64,000 nucleotides of DNA from Metabacillus rhizolycopersici. Its GTDB lineage: Bacteria; Bacillota; Bacilli; Bacillales; Bacillaceae. The position numbers were made by a program, and so were the translations under genes. Below, in pieces: positions 54,455-61,844 of the stretch. Under the pieces are notes generated by a model. That model saw nothing but the letters and a program-made list of their open reading frames with translations. It searched no databases and had not been told where the DNA came from. The stretch spans positions 1 through 64,000 of the forward strand of contig NZ_JAIQUM010000024.1 of the NCBI RefSeq assembly GCF_020075705.1. The letters run 5' to 3'. Each line of letters begins with the position of its first letter. Within the stretch, counting starts at the first letter, position 1.

Positions 54455-55459
54455 ATGAACAAATCAGCTATGATAGTTAAAGAATTTATTGGACTTGCTT
54501 TAATAGCTATGTTTTTTTATCTCTTTCTTTTTGTGGATTTTCAAGGGTTTTCATTTGAAATGCCAAAAAGATTTTTAAATGTAAATACAATATTCTTGAG
54601 TATTGTGTTAGAAGCAATTCCATTTATTTTACTTGGAGTATTTGTATCAGCTCTTATTCAAACATTTGTTTCGGAAGAACTTGTTAAACGATTTTTACCC
54701 AAAAACGCAATAATAGCTCTACTACCCGCAGCTTTGTTAGGCGCTATTTTTCCAATTTGTGAGTGTGCAATTGTACCGGTAGTTAGAAGGTTGATAAAAA
54801 AGGGAATGCCTTTACATGTTGGAGTAGTTTTACTTGTAGGAGCTCCAATTTTAAATCCAGTGGTTTTTGCCTCTACTTATTATGCGTTTCAATCCACGAC
54901 TGAAATCGTTTATGCTCGAATGGGACTTGCTTTTGTCATTTCTATCGTCATGGGCTTAATTATGTATCTATTATTTAAAAATCGTAATCAATTAAAATGG
55001 TCAAAGGATGAGTTGATCGGTCGGATGAAAGCTGAAGAAGCTTTAAAAGATGTTGGGAAAATAAAATCAACTTTGTTTCATGCAAGTGATGAATTTTTTG
55101 AAATGGGTAAATACCTAATCATTGGCGCACTTATCGCCAGTTTATTTCAGACATTCCTGGATCGATCAATCTTAATGGAGTTAGGTTCTAATGAAACCAC
55201 TTCACCAGCAATTATGATGGCCTTTGGTTTTATCTTATCATTATGTTCCGAAGCCGATGCATTTGTTGCAGCGTCGTTTGGAGGTACATTCTCAGCAGGA
55301 TCTTTAATCGCTTTTCTTGTGTATGGACCGATGATTGATTTAAAAAATACGTTTATGTTATTCGCTTTTTTTAAAGCGAAATTTGTAGTAACTTTTGTCA
55401 TTGTTGTCACAATTGTTGTCTATGTTTCAGTTCTAGTGTACCAACAGATCCTATTGTAA
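54455..55459 (+). CDS. ycgR: UPF0718 family permease (YcgR/YraQ-like)
   Basis: 334 residues with about eight membrane segments. Two related halves are visible: IPFILLGVFVSALIQTF with FPICECAIVPVVRRL, and later FILSLCSEADAFVAASF. These C-x-x-E and C-S-E motifs in the membrane are typical of the family, which is suspected to transport metals or other small solutes. The gene begins 3 bases after the COG0523 stop and precedes a TIGR03943 gene, the usual YcgR-YcgQ pair of Bacilli. Confidence 0.88.
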   Translation: MNKSAMIVKEFIGLALIAMFFYLFLFVDFQGFSFEMPKRFLNVNTIFLSIVLEAIPFILLGVFVSALIQTFVSEELVKRFLPKNAIIALLPAALLGAIFPICECAIVPVVRRLIKKGMPLHVGVVLLVGAPILNPVVFASTYYAFQSTTEIVYARMGLAFVISIVMGLIMYLLFKNRNQLKWSKDELIGRMKAEEALKDVGKIKSTLFHASDEFFEMGKYLIIGALIASLFQTFLDRSILMELGSNETTSPAIMMAFGFILSLCSEADAFVAASFGGTFSAGSLIAFLVYGPMIDLKNTFMLFAFFKAKFVVTFVIVVTIVVYVSVLVYQQILL

Positions 55460-55471
55460 GGAGTGTTTTGA

Positions 55472-56437
55472 TTGAATAAACATAATCAAGATAATCGGTT
55501 TCATATTTATATACGTGGAATTATCTTAATAGGCTTTACGATGCTAATGCTTAAATTGATTATCACTGGTAGCATTCTAAATTTTATCGCACCGAGAATG
55601 ATGCCCTTTATTTATTTTGCTGTTGTTGTTTTTCTATTGCTCGGAATTGTTCAAATTTGGAGAAGTGGCTCGAAAAATGAAGCAGAGCTATTTTGCCTTT
55701 GCGGTTTTGACCATTCAGAGAAAAAATCACCGATTCAGTCAATGATCATCTATTCATTTTTTATTTTTCCAATTGTTACAGGCTTTGTTTTTCATGATGT
55801 TGTGCTGGACAGCTCAATTGCCGCAAAAAGGGGATTTAAAACTGGACTTAATAATACACAAGGTGAAGAGGTAGTAGCGGAGACAGATTTGGCAGAAGCA
55901 TATCTCAATGACCCTGAAGAATATATGAAAAATTTAGAGAAACGGGTACAAGAAAATGCTGGCGGGGCACCAAACTCAAGCCCAGACGTACCACTTGAGC
56001 ATCCAGAAGGTTTTGAGATTCAAGCTCCACCTGAAGACGTTTATGAATCTCTCGAAAAAGAAATGCTTCGAATGGACAAAATTGTTCTCGAAGACGAAAA
56101 TTACATTGCAATGACGACTATTCTTGATAAATCCCCGGAAAAATTTGTGGGAAAAGAAATTGAATTTGTAGGGTTTGTCTACCGTGAACCAGATTTTAAT
56201 GAAGACCAATTTGTCGTTGCTAGATTTGGACTTTCTTGTTGTGTTGCGGATGCTTCTGTATACGGAACACTTGCGACCTTTCCTAATGCAAAAAAATATG
56301 ATGAAGATCAGTGGGTCAAAGTAAAAGGGAACCTAAGCAAAACAGAATATAACGATTGGGAAATACCGTACGTGCAAATTCTATCAATTGAACAAATCGA
56401 TCAGCCTAAATCACCTTATGTTTATGAAAAATATTAA
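55472..56437 (+). CDS. ycgQ: TIGR03943 family protein (YcgQ-like)
   Basis: 321 residues: two to four N-terminal membrane segments (about residues 10-110), then a linker and a soluble C-terminal domain with VGKEIEFVGFVYREPDF and the RFGLSCCVADASVYG motif with two adjacent Cys. It is always found with the UPF0718 permease. TTG start with AAGGAG overlapping the stop of that gene. A metal-related function is supported by the Zur-type box of the operon. Confidence 0.88.
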   Translation: MNKHNQDNRFHIYIRGIILIGFTMLMLKLIITGSILNFIAPRMMPFIYFAVVVFLLLGIVQIWRSGSKNEAELFCLCGFDHSEKKSPIQSMIIYSFFIFPIVTGFVFHDVVLDSSIAAKRGFKTGLNNTQGEEVVAETDLAEAYLNDPEEYMKNLEKRVQENAGGAPNSSPDVPLEHPEGFEIQAPPEDVYESLEKEMLRMDKIVLEDENYIAMTTILDKSPEKFVGKEIEFVGFVYREPDFNEDQFVVARFGLSCCVADASVYGTLATFPNAKKYDEDQWVKVKGNLSKTEYNDWEIPYVQILSIEQIDQPKSPYVYEKY

Positions 56438-56490
56438 CTCAAATGTGAAACGTTACAATCAGATTAAAATTATGTATCCTTTTTAAAAGA

Positions 56491-56524
56491 AAAGACCAGG
56501 TCCGGATTTAAACCTGGTCTTTTC
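56491..56524 (+). terminator. intrinsic terminator after the Zur-type operon
   Basis: AAGACCAGGT and ACCTGGTCTT arms followed by a T-rich tail. Confidence 0.85.
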
Positions 56525-56559
56525 ATATATGAGCGACAAACTTTCTTATAATAGGAAAT

Positions 56560-56838
56560 CTATTTTTTGTTCATCTTATTTTCTATTATTTCAAAGATTG
56601 TATTATGAATTAAATCCCGAAAAATCACAGCTGCGCCTGTAACAAGTATGCCTTGAACGACAGATTGAATTTCAATTCCGTAATAAAGAAGACAAGCTAT
56701 AGTGGCAAAAGTAAGTTTAATCCAAGAATAACTCCATGTAGGAATAAAAGGGGTTTGACGCAAAAATACTCCAATACAGTACAAAACGGGAATTAAAATG
56801 AATGAGTCAGATCGAATATATGCTTCAAATAAATTCAT
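56560..56838 (-). CDS. A118-type holin-like protein (92 aa)
   Basis: Two to three membrane segments with ILIPVLYCIGVFLRQTPFIP, then VVQGILVTGAAVIFRDLI and a charged tail (IIENKMNKK). The layout fits the Hol118 holins of Bacillus and Listeria phages, which are also found as single host genes in Bacilli. AAAGGTGTGA precedes the ATG. No endolysin lies beside it. Confidence 0.7.
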   Translation of the reverse strand: MNLFEAYIRSDSFILIPVLYCIGVFLRQTPFIPTWSYSWIKLTFATIACLLYYGIEIQSVVQGILVTGAAVIFRDLIHNTIFEIIENKMNKK

Positions 56839-57424
56839 CTCACATTCACACCTTTCAAATAATTATATTTTATTTCCAAAGGTTGATCTCCCGATTTATC
56901 AAAGAACGGTTATTTTAGCTGTATAATTTTAAATGAATTTTGGTCATGAACATAAGCGTTATATTATATTGATTTACTTATTTATCCAATTTATTTTGAA
57001 TGGTAGTATAAAGAAAGTAACCAAATTTTTTTAACTTTAAACCGATCAAAGCAGCTAACTCATGGAGTTCAATGTTTGGTAAAGCTAAGCTCATTTTCTA
57101 CATAGGCCCTTTAATTACCTATCTTTAATTTATGTACACGATAAAACTTAGGTACTTAATTAAATAAAAAAACAAGTCTAAAATGTAGATTAATTTCAAC
57201 TTGAGATTTGTAATTCATTGTTTCACTAACTTAGATAATTAATGGTAATTTTTGGTGTTTTAATAATCGATATTTGTTCAAGATTTAGAAAAGTATTTAC
57301 CATGTTATAATGTGTGACTTGGAATAGAAGTAGATCTTCCAGCTGGTTATTGTTCTATGTGCAATTCAGGAGGGAATAGGAAATCAGGAATAAAGAATAA
57401 TAGAAACAGGTAAAATTAAATCGC
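56839..57424. other. intergenic region without gene
   Basis: A/T-rich, no supported frame. Divergent promoter region between the holin-like gene and csoR; the csoR promoter is at its right end. Confidence 0.4.
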
Positions 57425-57454
57425 TTTACATAGGGTAGAGGGGTATAGTATATT
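57425..57454 (+). promoter_or_regulatory. csoR promoter with candidate CsoR operator
   Basis: TTTACA, 18 bases, TATATT. The spacer holds AGGGTAGAGGGGTATAG, a G-rich box like those of CsoR operators; its symmetry is imperfect. Confidence 0.45.
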
Positions 57455-57475
57455 GTAATTGAGGATGGTGAGAAA

Positions 57476-57826
57476 ATGGATATTGATGAAACGAATGAAT
57501 ATGACCAATCCATAAAATCGGAGTGTGAGATGAACCCTGCTCATAATCGAAAAAGTCATCATTCAGATACCGTAAAAAAGAATTTAACTACACGGTTAAA
57601 CCGTATCGAAGGTCAAATCCGTGGAATAAAGGGTCTTATAGAAAAGGATACCTATTGTGATGATGTCATCACACAAATTTCAGCTACTCAAAGTGCTCTT
57701 AATAGTGTGGGTAAAATTTTATTAGAAGGCCATATGAAAAATTGCGTAGTCGATCGCCTCAATGAGGGAGACACAGAAGTAATCGATGAAGTGTTAGTTA
57801 CAATCCAAAAACTAATGAAAAAATAA
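57476..57826 (+). CDS. csoR: copper-sensing repressor CsoR
   Basis: 116 residues, all-helical DUF156 family. The Cu(I) ligands are visible: Cys in DTYCDDVITQI, then His and Cys in EGHMKNCV, the C-H-C pattern of true CsoR. LNRIEGQIRGIKGLIE is the family start. It represses its own operon and releases DNA on binding Cu(I). ATG after GGATGGTGAG. Followed by copZ (15 bases) and then by a dead copA. Confidence 0.93.
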   Translation: MDIDETNEYDQSIKSECEMNPAHNRKSHHSDTVKKNLTTRLNRIEGQIRGIKGLIEKDTYCDDVITQISATQSALNSVGKILLEGHMKNCVVDRLNEGDTEVIDEVLVTIQKLMKK

Positions 57827-57841
57827 AGGGATGAGAAATAT

Positions 57842-58048
57842 ATGGAAAACGTAACATTGAATGTAAAAGGGATGTCTTGCGGTCATTGTGTGAAAGCGGT
57901 TGAAGGTAGTGTAGGAAAACTAACAGGGATTAATGAAGTGAAGGTACATTTAGATGCTGGTAAAGTTGAGGTAGCCTTTGATAAGGAAAAGGTGTCACTT
58001 GAAACAATTAAAGAAGCAATTGATGATCAAGGATATGATGTTGAATAA
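57842..58048 (+). CDS. copZ: copper chaperone CopZ
   Basis: 68 residues with the heavy-metal-associated fold and the Cu(I) motif GMSCGHCVKAV near residue 10. It passes copper to the P-type ATPase CopA. A terminator hairpin (GTGCTTATTAAGCAC followed by T run) lies just after the gene, unlike the usual csoR-copZ-copA read-through. Confidence 0.95.
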   Translation: MENVTLNVKGMSCGHCVKAVEGSVGKLTGINEVKVHLDAGKVEVAFDKEKVSLETIKEAIDDQGYDVE

Positions 58049-58057
58049 TTACTTGAG

Positions 58058-58083
58058 TGCTTATTAAGCACTTCTTTTTTTAT
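58058..58083 (+). terminator. terminator after copZ
   Basis: GTGCTTATTAAGCAC symmetrical stem-loop followed by TTCTTTTTTT. Confidence 0.75.
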
Positions 58084-58096
58084 ATAATATACTGAA

Positions 58097-58463
58097 CTAC
58101 CACTTGATGAGATCAGGTGGAAAAATCCTGGTGGACGGAGAGGTAATTGAAGGGAATTCTGCCGTCAATGAATCGATGCTAACACTGGAACCGTTACAAG
58201 TGGTAAGCCCGAATTGACTGATGTTATTGTGAGAAATGATATAGTATGAAGTAGAATTCCTAGCCTTAATTGGAGCGGCAGAAAAACAATGAGGAATAGT
58301 AAGCAAAATCTGTTCTGGGCATTTGCATATAACACATTAGGCATTCCAATCGCTGCCATCGGGTTACTTGCTCCTTGGTTAGCTCTGGTGCAGCTATGAC
58401 ATTCAGCTCTGTGTCGGTCATTCTAAATGCACTCCGTTTACTTTACAAAGGGTAAAGTTATAA
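58097..58463 (+). pseudogene. remains of copA, copper P1B-type ATPase
   Basis: Three separate pieces of CopA can be read in order: GGKILVDGEVIEGNSAV plus NESML (actuator domain), GTVTSGKPELTDVIV (just after the DKTGT site; the phosphorylated Asp is lost), and [20 protein letters not shown], then [15 protein letters not shown] and QRVKL with the stop. Large internal deletions and frameshifts separate them. The gene stands where copA follows csoR-copZ in Bacilli. Confidence 0.88.
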
Positions 58464-58476
58464 AAGGGAAAAAATG

Positions 58477-58520
58477 TATATAAAAGAGGCTTTGATTATT
58501 AAATCAAAGCCTCTTTTATA
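58477..58520. terminator. bidirectional terminator
   Basis: TATAAAAGAGGCTTTGATT and AATCAAAGCCTCTTTTATA form a perfect stem with a short loop. Confidence 0.88.
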
Positions 58521-58533
58521 ATATAAGAATTTA

Positions 58534-58687
58534 TCCCGCATTAACGGGCAGTAATACCCCCACCTCTAAGCTTGAGTGAATCACAAAGAGGCGAAGGTGC
58601 GGGATAACTGCCCGTAAAAGCCCGATAAGTCTCGCTATCCATCAGTGGGGGATAAGGAAACCCCCCACTGATGGAAGTCTCGCTTTA
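58534..58687. repeat. dispersed structured repeat, family B, copy 2
   Basis: Outer arms ACGGGCAGT and ACTGCCCGT, inner CCCCACCTC with GAAGGTGCGGG, then the hairpin CATCAGTGGGGG/CCCCCCACTGATG and the end AAGTCTCGCTTTA. Near-identical plan and sequence at 59712-59862. Confidence 0.85.
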
Positions 58688-58777
58688 TAAGTTTTGGCTT
58701 CGAGAATTGTCCAGAACAAGGCCCTATCGGCTCGAGTTACGTTTTACTTCGCTTTCGCTTGCAGGATATCGAGCATA

Positions 58778-58936
58778 TTAAAGATAGTTGCGCTCACTAG
58801 AATAAGATAAAGCATCTACTAAGCTAAAAAAGCATAATTCAACACTTTTTTTACTTTCCTCAATTCCCTTTACAAGACAGTAGTGGTCATTAATCTTTTC
58901 AATTCTCATTTGATCATTAATTTTAAAAGTATTCAA
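58778..58936 (-). CDS. hypothetical small protein (52 aa)
   Basis: A 52-codon frame from a TTG at 58936 with AAAGGATGGTG upstream; an ATG 12 bases earlier in frame has no spacing for a site. Product MNTFKINDQMRIEKINDHYC, then ESKKSVELCFFSLVDALSY. It is unrecognised; the regular alternation of polar and hydrophobic residues suggests a small folded protein. Confidence 0.4.
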   Translation of the reverse strand: MNTFKINDQMRIEKINDHYCLVKGIEESKKSVELCFFSLVDALSYSSERNYL

Positions 58937-58948
58937 ATTTAGCACCAT

Positions 58949-59455
58949 CCTTTGTTATCAATCAATTGTCATGTTTTTAGTCATAGTTTCTACTTGAAAT
59001 ATTATCATAATAATTATATAAAAATAAATATCTAATTATAATTATTATAAAATAAAAATATTTATCGATAGTTGTTTCTAACGTGTAACTCACTAATATC
59101 TTTTAATCGAGCCTAATTATTTCCTTTAAAAACAAAACTTGCGATTAAATAGCAAACAGATTTGAAACCGAATAAATGGTTAGGTAGAGACATACATAAA
59201 GTAGTAAAATGAAAAGGATAGCATTCAATCTTCTTCCTTTGTAATATGAATCAATTGTGATTAGTCATGGCAGTAAACAACAGTATTTTTTAAAAAAGGA
59301 AGAATCCTTTTTAAAAGTGGATGGTATGTATATTTGGTAATTGGATGGTTTTTTATTTACAATTATAGGGTATTATTGATTGATTAAAGTGAACTTATTG
59401 ATATTGATTACTTTGGAGGATCTTTCTTATCATTTGCTGAAAAGGAGTAATGTTC
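58949..59455. other. intergenic region without gene
   Basis: A/T-rich; no supported frame or clear repeat. Confidence 0.4.
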
Positions 59456-59647
59456 ATGACCTTTGCATTCATCATCATTATTATTCTTGCCATACTGGCT
59501 TTAGTTGGGACCATATTTGTAGCAAAAGATAAAGATGAGAATTATATGAAAAAAACGAAAAATAATTTAACAAGATTAACGTGGATTTATACAATTGTTA
59601 TTATTCTTGCGATCATTGCAGTAGCGGTGTATATTTCTCTAAAATAA
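59456..59647 (+). CDS. small two-helix membrane protein (63 aa)
   Basis: ATG at 59456 after AAAAGGAG. Two membrane segments (about residues 2-22 and 43-62) joined by a charged loop with KDKDENYMKKTKNN. No known function; resembles unnamed short membrane proteins of Bacilli. Followed by a hairpin terminator at 59650-59690. Confidence 0.65.
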   Translation: MTFAFIIIIILAILALVGTIFVAKDKDENYMKKTKNNLTRLTWIYTIVIILAIIAVAVYISLK

Positions 59648-59649
59648 AA

Positions 59650-59690
59650 ATGGGCATCTACCATTTAGGGTGCCTATTTTTATTTTTTTT
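59650..59690 (+). terminator. intrinsic terminator
   Basis: TGGGCATCTACC and GGGTGCCTA arms, then T run. Confidence 0.6.
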
Positions 59691-59711
59691 AAGAAAAACA
59701 GATGTAACGTA

Positions 59712-59862
59712 TCCCGCATTAACGGGCAGTAATCCCCCACCTCTAAGCTTGAGTGAATCAAAGAAGTGAAGGTGGAGGATAACTGCCCGTAAAAGCTAAG
59801 GTAAGTCTCGCTAACCATCAGTGGGGATAAAGAAAACCCCCACTGATGGAAGTCTCGCTTTA
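59712..59862. repeat. dispersed structured repeat, family B, copy 3
   Basis: Same plan as copy 2: ACGGGCAGT/ACTGCCCGT arms, inner CCCCCACCTC with GAAGGTGGAGG, hairpin CATCAGTGGGG/CCCCCACTGATG, end AAGTCTCGCTTTA. Lies 97 bases before the MocR-type gene. Confidence 0.85.
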
Positions 59863-59959
59863 GAGACTTTTCCTTTTACATAAGTCAGGAAATTTTACAT
59901 TATTGAGGGTACTTACTATAATATATGAAAAATAAAGTGATAGTTAGGATGTAGCGCGA

Positions 59960-61393
59960 ATGGTATGGAAACCTGATCGAAATGCTAAAACACCGATATA
60001 TAAACAAATTGTAGAATACATTGAACTCGGGATTTCATCGGGGGAATTCTCTGCTGACAGCGTATTACCTTCAGAACGAAATTTAGCAAAAGAATTAGAT
60101 GTCAATCGAAGCACAATTGTTGCTGCCTATGAAGAATTACAGTCTCTTGGAATTGTGGAGCGAAAAAAAGGCAGTGGAACGCGTGTTAGTACAGACATAT
60201 GGGGAATATCCCGGAAACGAATTCCTAACTGGGGACGTTATGTAGAGGATGGATCATTTTTACCAAACCTACCACTCGTACAACGAATTCGGTCAGAGGT
60301 TCAAAAGAATGATTTAATTAATTTAGCTAGTGGTGAATTGTCTTCTGATTTGATGCCTACTGATCAATTTCGTCAAATACTCTCTAACCAACCGTTTTTG
60401 GAGAATCTCGGATACGACCATCCACAAGGGAATGAAGTCTTAAGAGATACGATTTCGACCCATGTGAAAGAGTACAAGAATATACATACTAGTCCTTCAT
60501 CTATTCTTATCACTTCTGGTGCTCAGCAGGCACTTCACCTTATCGTAGAATGTTTACTTAAGCGAGGGGATGCTGTTGCGATTGAAGATCCCTCTTATTG
60601 TTATTCACTGCCCGTCTTTCAGTCTGCAGGAATAAGAACCTTTCTGTTACCAGTTGATGAACATGGAATCAATCCAGATGATCTTATTGCTTTACATAAG
60701 AAGCATCGTATCAGGATGGTATTTTTAAATCCAGATTATCAAAATCCTACAGGCTCAATTCTTCATCTTTCAAGACGTAAAAGAATATTGGAGTTATCAA
60801 CTGAGTTTGGTATCCCAATCATTGAAGATGATCCATATAGTTTGACCTCCTATAATGGAGAAGTTAATCCAACTCTTAAATCATTGGATACGAATGGAAA
60901 TGTTCTATATATTAGCTCCTTATCGAAAATCGTTGCCTCAGGATTACGAATTGGCTGGATTATTGGTCCCCCGCAAGTTATCCAACGATTAGCTGACGCG
61001 AAACAGCAGGTTGACTTTGGTCATAGTGTTTTTCCACAATGGGTAGCGAGTCAATTTTTAGGATCAGAACACTTTACCAATCATATCGATATGATTCGGT
61101 CGCAATTGAAACTTCGAAAGGACGTCATCACTTCAAGTCTAAAAGAATTTACTTGTAACCAAGTTGACTTTTATTCACCCCAAGGCGGTATCCATCTATG
61201 GTGTAGGGTAAACCCTTCAATTAATGAATATCAATTACTAGAAGAGTCGATTAAGAATGGTGTCGCATTTGTTCCGGGAAGTATATTTGGTTCGAAAAAG
61301 GGGTATATCCGATTTACTTTCGGACGGGGAGAACCGAAAGACATATCAAAGGGAATTTTGCGATTTGCTGAAGCGTTAAGAAGTCTACGATAG
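59960..61393 (+). CDS. MocR-type regulator (GntR HTH fused to aminotransferase fold)
   Basis: 477 residues. N-terminal GntR winged helix (about 1-75: PIYKQIVEYIELGISSGEF, LPSERNLAKELDVNRSTIVA) joined to a class-I aminotransferase-like domain (about 115-475) with SGAQQALHLIVECLLKRGDA, LNPDYQNPTGS and the PLP lysine in SSLSKIVASGLRIGW. MocR proteins use PLP to sense a metabolite (amino acid, vitamin B6) and regulate nearby genes. No evident partner gene lies beside it here. Confidence 0.93.
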   Translation: MVWKPDRNAKTPIYKQIVEYIELGISSGEFSADSVLPSERNLAKELDVNRSTIVAAYEELQSLGIVERKKGSGTRVSTDIWGISRKRIPNWGRYVEDGSFLPNLPLVQRIRSEVQKNDLINLASGELSSDLMPTDQFRQILSNQPFLENLGYDHPQGNEVLRDTISTHVKEYKNIHTSPSSILITSGAQQALHLIVECLLKRGDAVAIEDPSYCYSLPVFQSAGIRTFLLPVDEHGINPDDLIALHKKHRIRMVFLNPDYQNPTGSILHLSRRKRILELSTEFGIPIIEDDPYSLTSYNGEVNPTLKSLDTNGNVLYISSLSKIVASGLRIGWIIGPPQVIQRLADAKQQVDFGHSVFPQWVASQFLGSEHFTNHIDMIRSQLKLRKDVITSSLKEFTCNQVDFYSPQGGIHLWCRVNPSINEYQLLEESIKNGVAFVPGSIFGSKKGYIRFTFGRGEPKDISKGILRFAEALRSLR

Positions 61394-61420
61394 ATTATCT
61401 AAATTTGACCATGTTAAAAG

Positions 61421-61463
61421 GAATGTCATCTGTACAAATGTACTTGAGATGATATTCCTTTTT
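61421..61463 (+). terminator. intrinsic terminator
   Basis: GGAATGTCATCT and AGATGATATTCC arms with TTTTT. Confidence 0.85.
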
Positions 61464-61509
61464 CGTTTCTAAATAGAGAGAACATCCGACTTTTGTTGCG
61501 ATTAATTAT

Positions 61510-61622
61510 TCAATGCTTAACTTTCCTAGGTGATTTATTTTTATTCTTATCGTCACCATGCTCATTATCTTCTGTAGTTACTTCTTGTTCTTCGTGAAAA
61601 ACAACAGTTGATTGTCCAGTAA
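61510..61622 (-). pseudogene. C-terminal scrap of an unknown protein
   Basis: The minus strand reads KITGQSTVVFHEEQEVTTED followed by NEHGDDKNKNKSPRKVKH and a stop, without a start or ribosome binding site. Highly charged; may be a leftover of a gene. Little support. Confidence 0.25.
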
Positions 61623-61748
61623 TTTTGGAATGTCAACACTAAACTATCAATATTTTGATTGTCATAGAAACATTTTGTAAATTGTAACAATAGTTTTAGT
61701 TAGTACGTAGGGGAAAAGCAGTCTAGAAGTAATTTTGATACTCTAATA

Positions 61749-61812
61749 TTTACATCAAATTTATCTTTCTTTACATTAAAGTAACATTATTCACACATTC
61801 ACTCGGTATAAT
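61749..61812 (+). promoter_or_regulatory. PhoP-box array and promoter of the phosphatase gene
   Basis: TTTACA (61749), TTTATC (61760), TTTACA (61770), GTAACA (61781) and TTCACA (61790) follow one another at 9-11 bases, the spacing of PhoP direct repeats (consensus TTAACA-like) in Bacillus. They end just before the -10 TATAAT at 61807. This places the gene in the phosphate-starvation regulon. Confidence 0.7.
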
Positions 61813-61844
61813 TTGTGAGGTATAAAACAAAAGGGAGAGACAAC

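Noticed and set aside
56560..56838. prophage based on the holin-like gene
   Set aside because: No endolysin, tail or terminase gene is nearby; single holin-like genes are common in Bacillus chromosomes.
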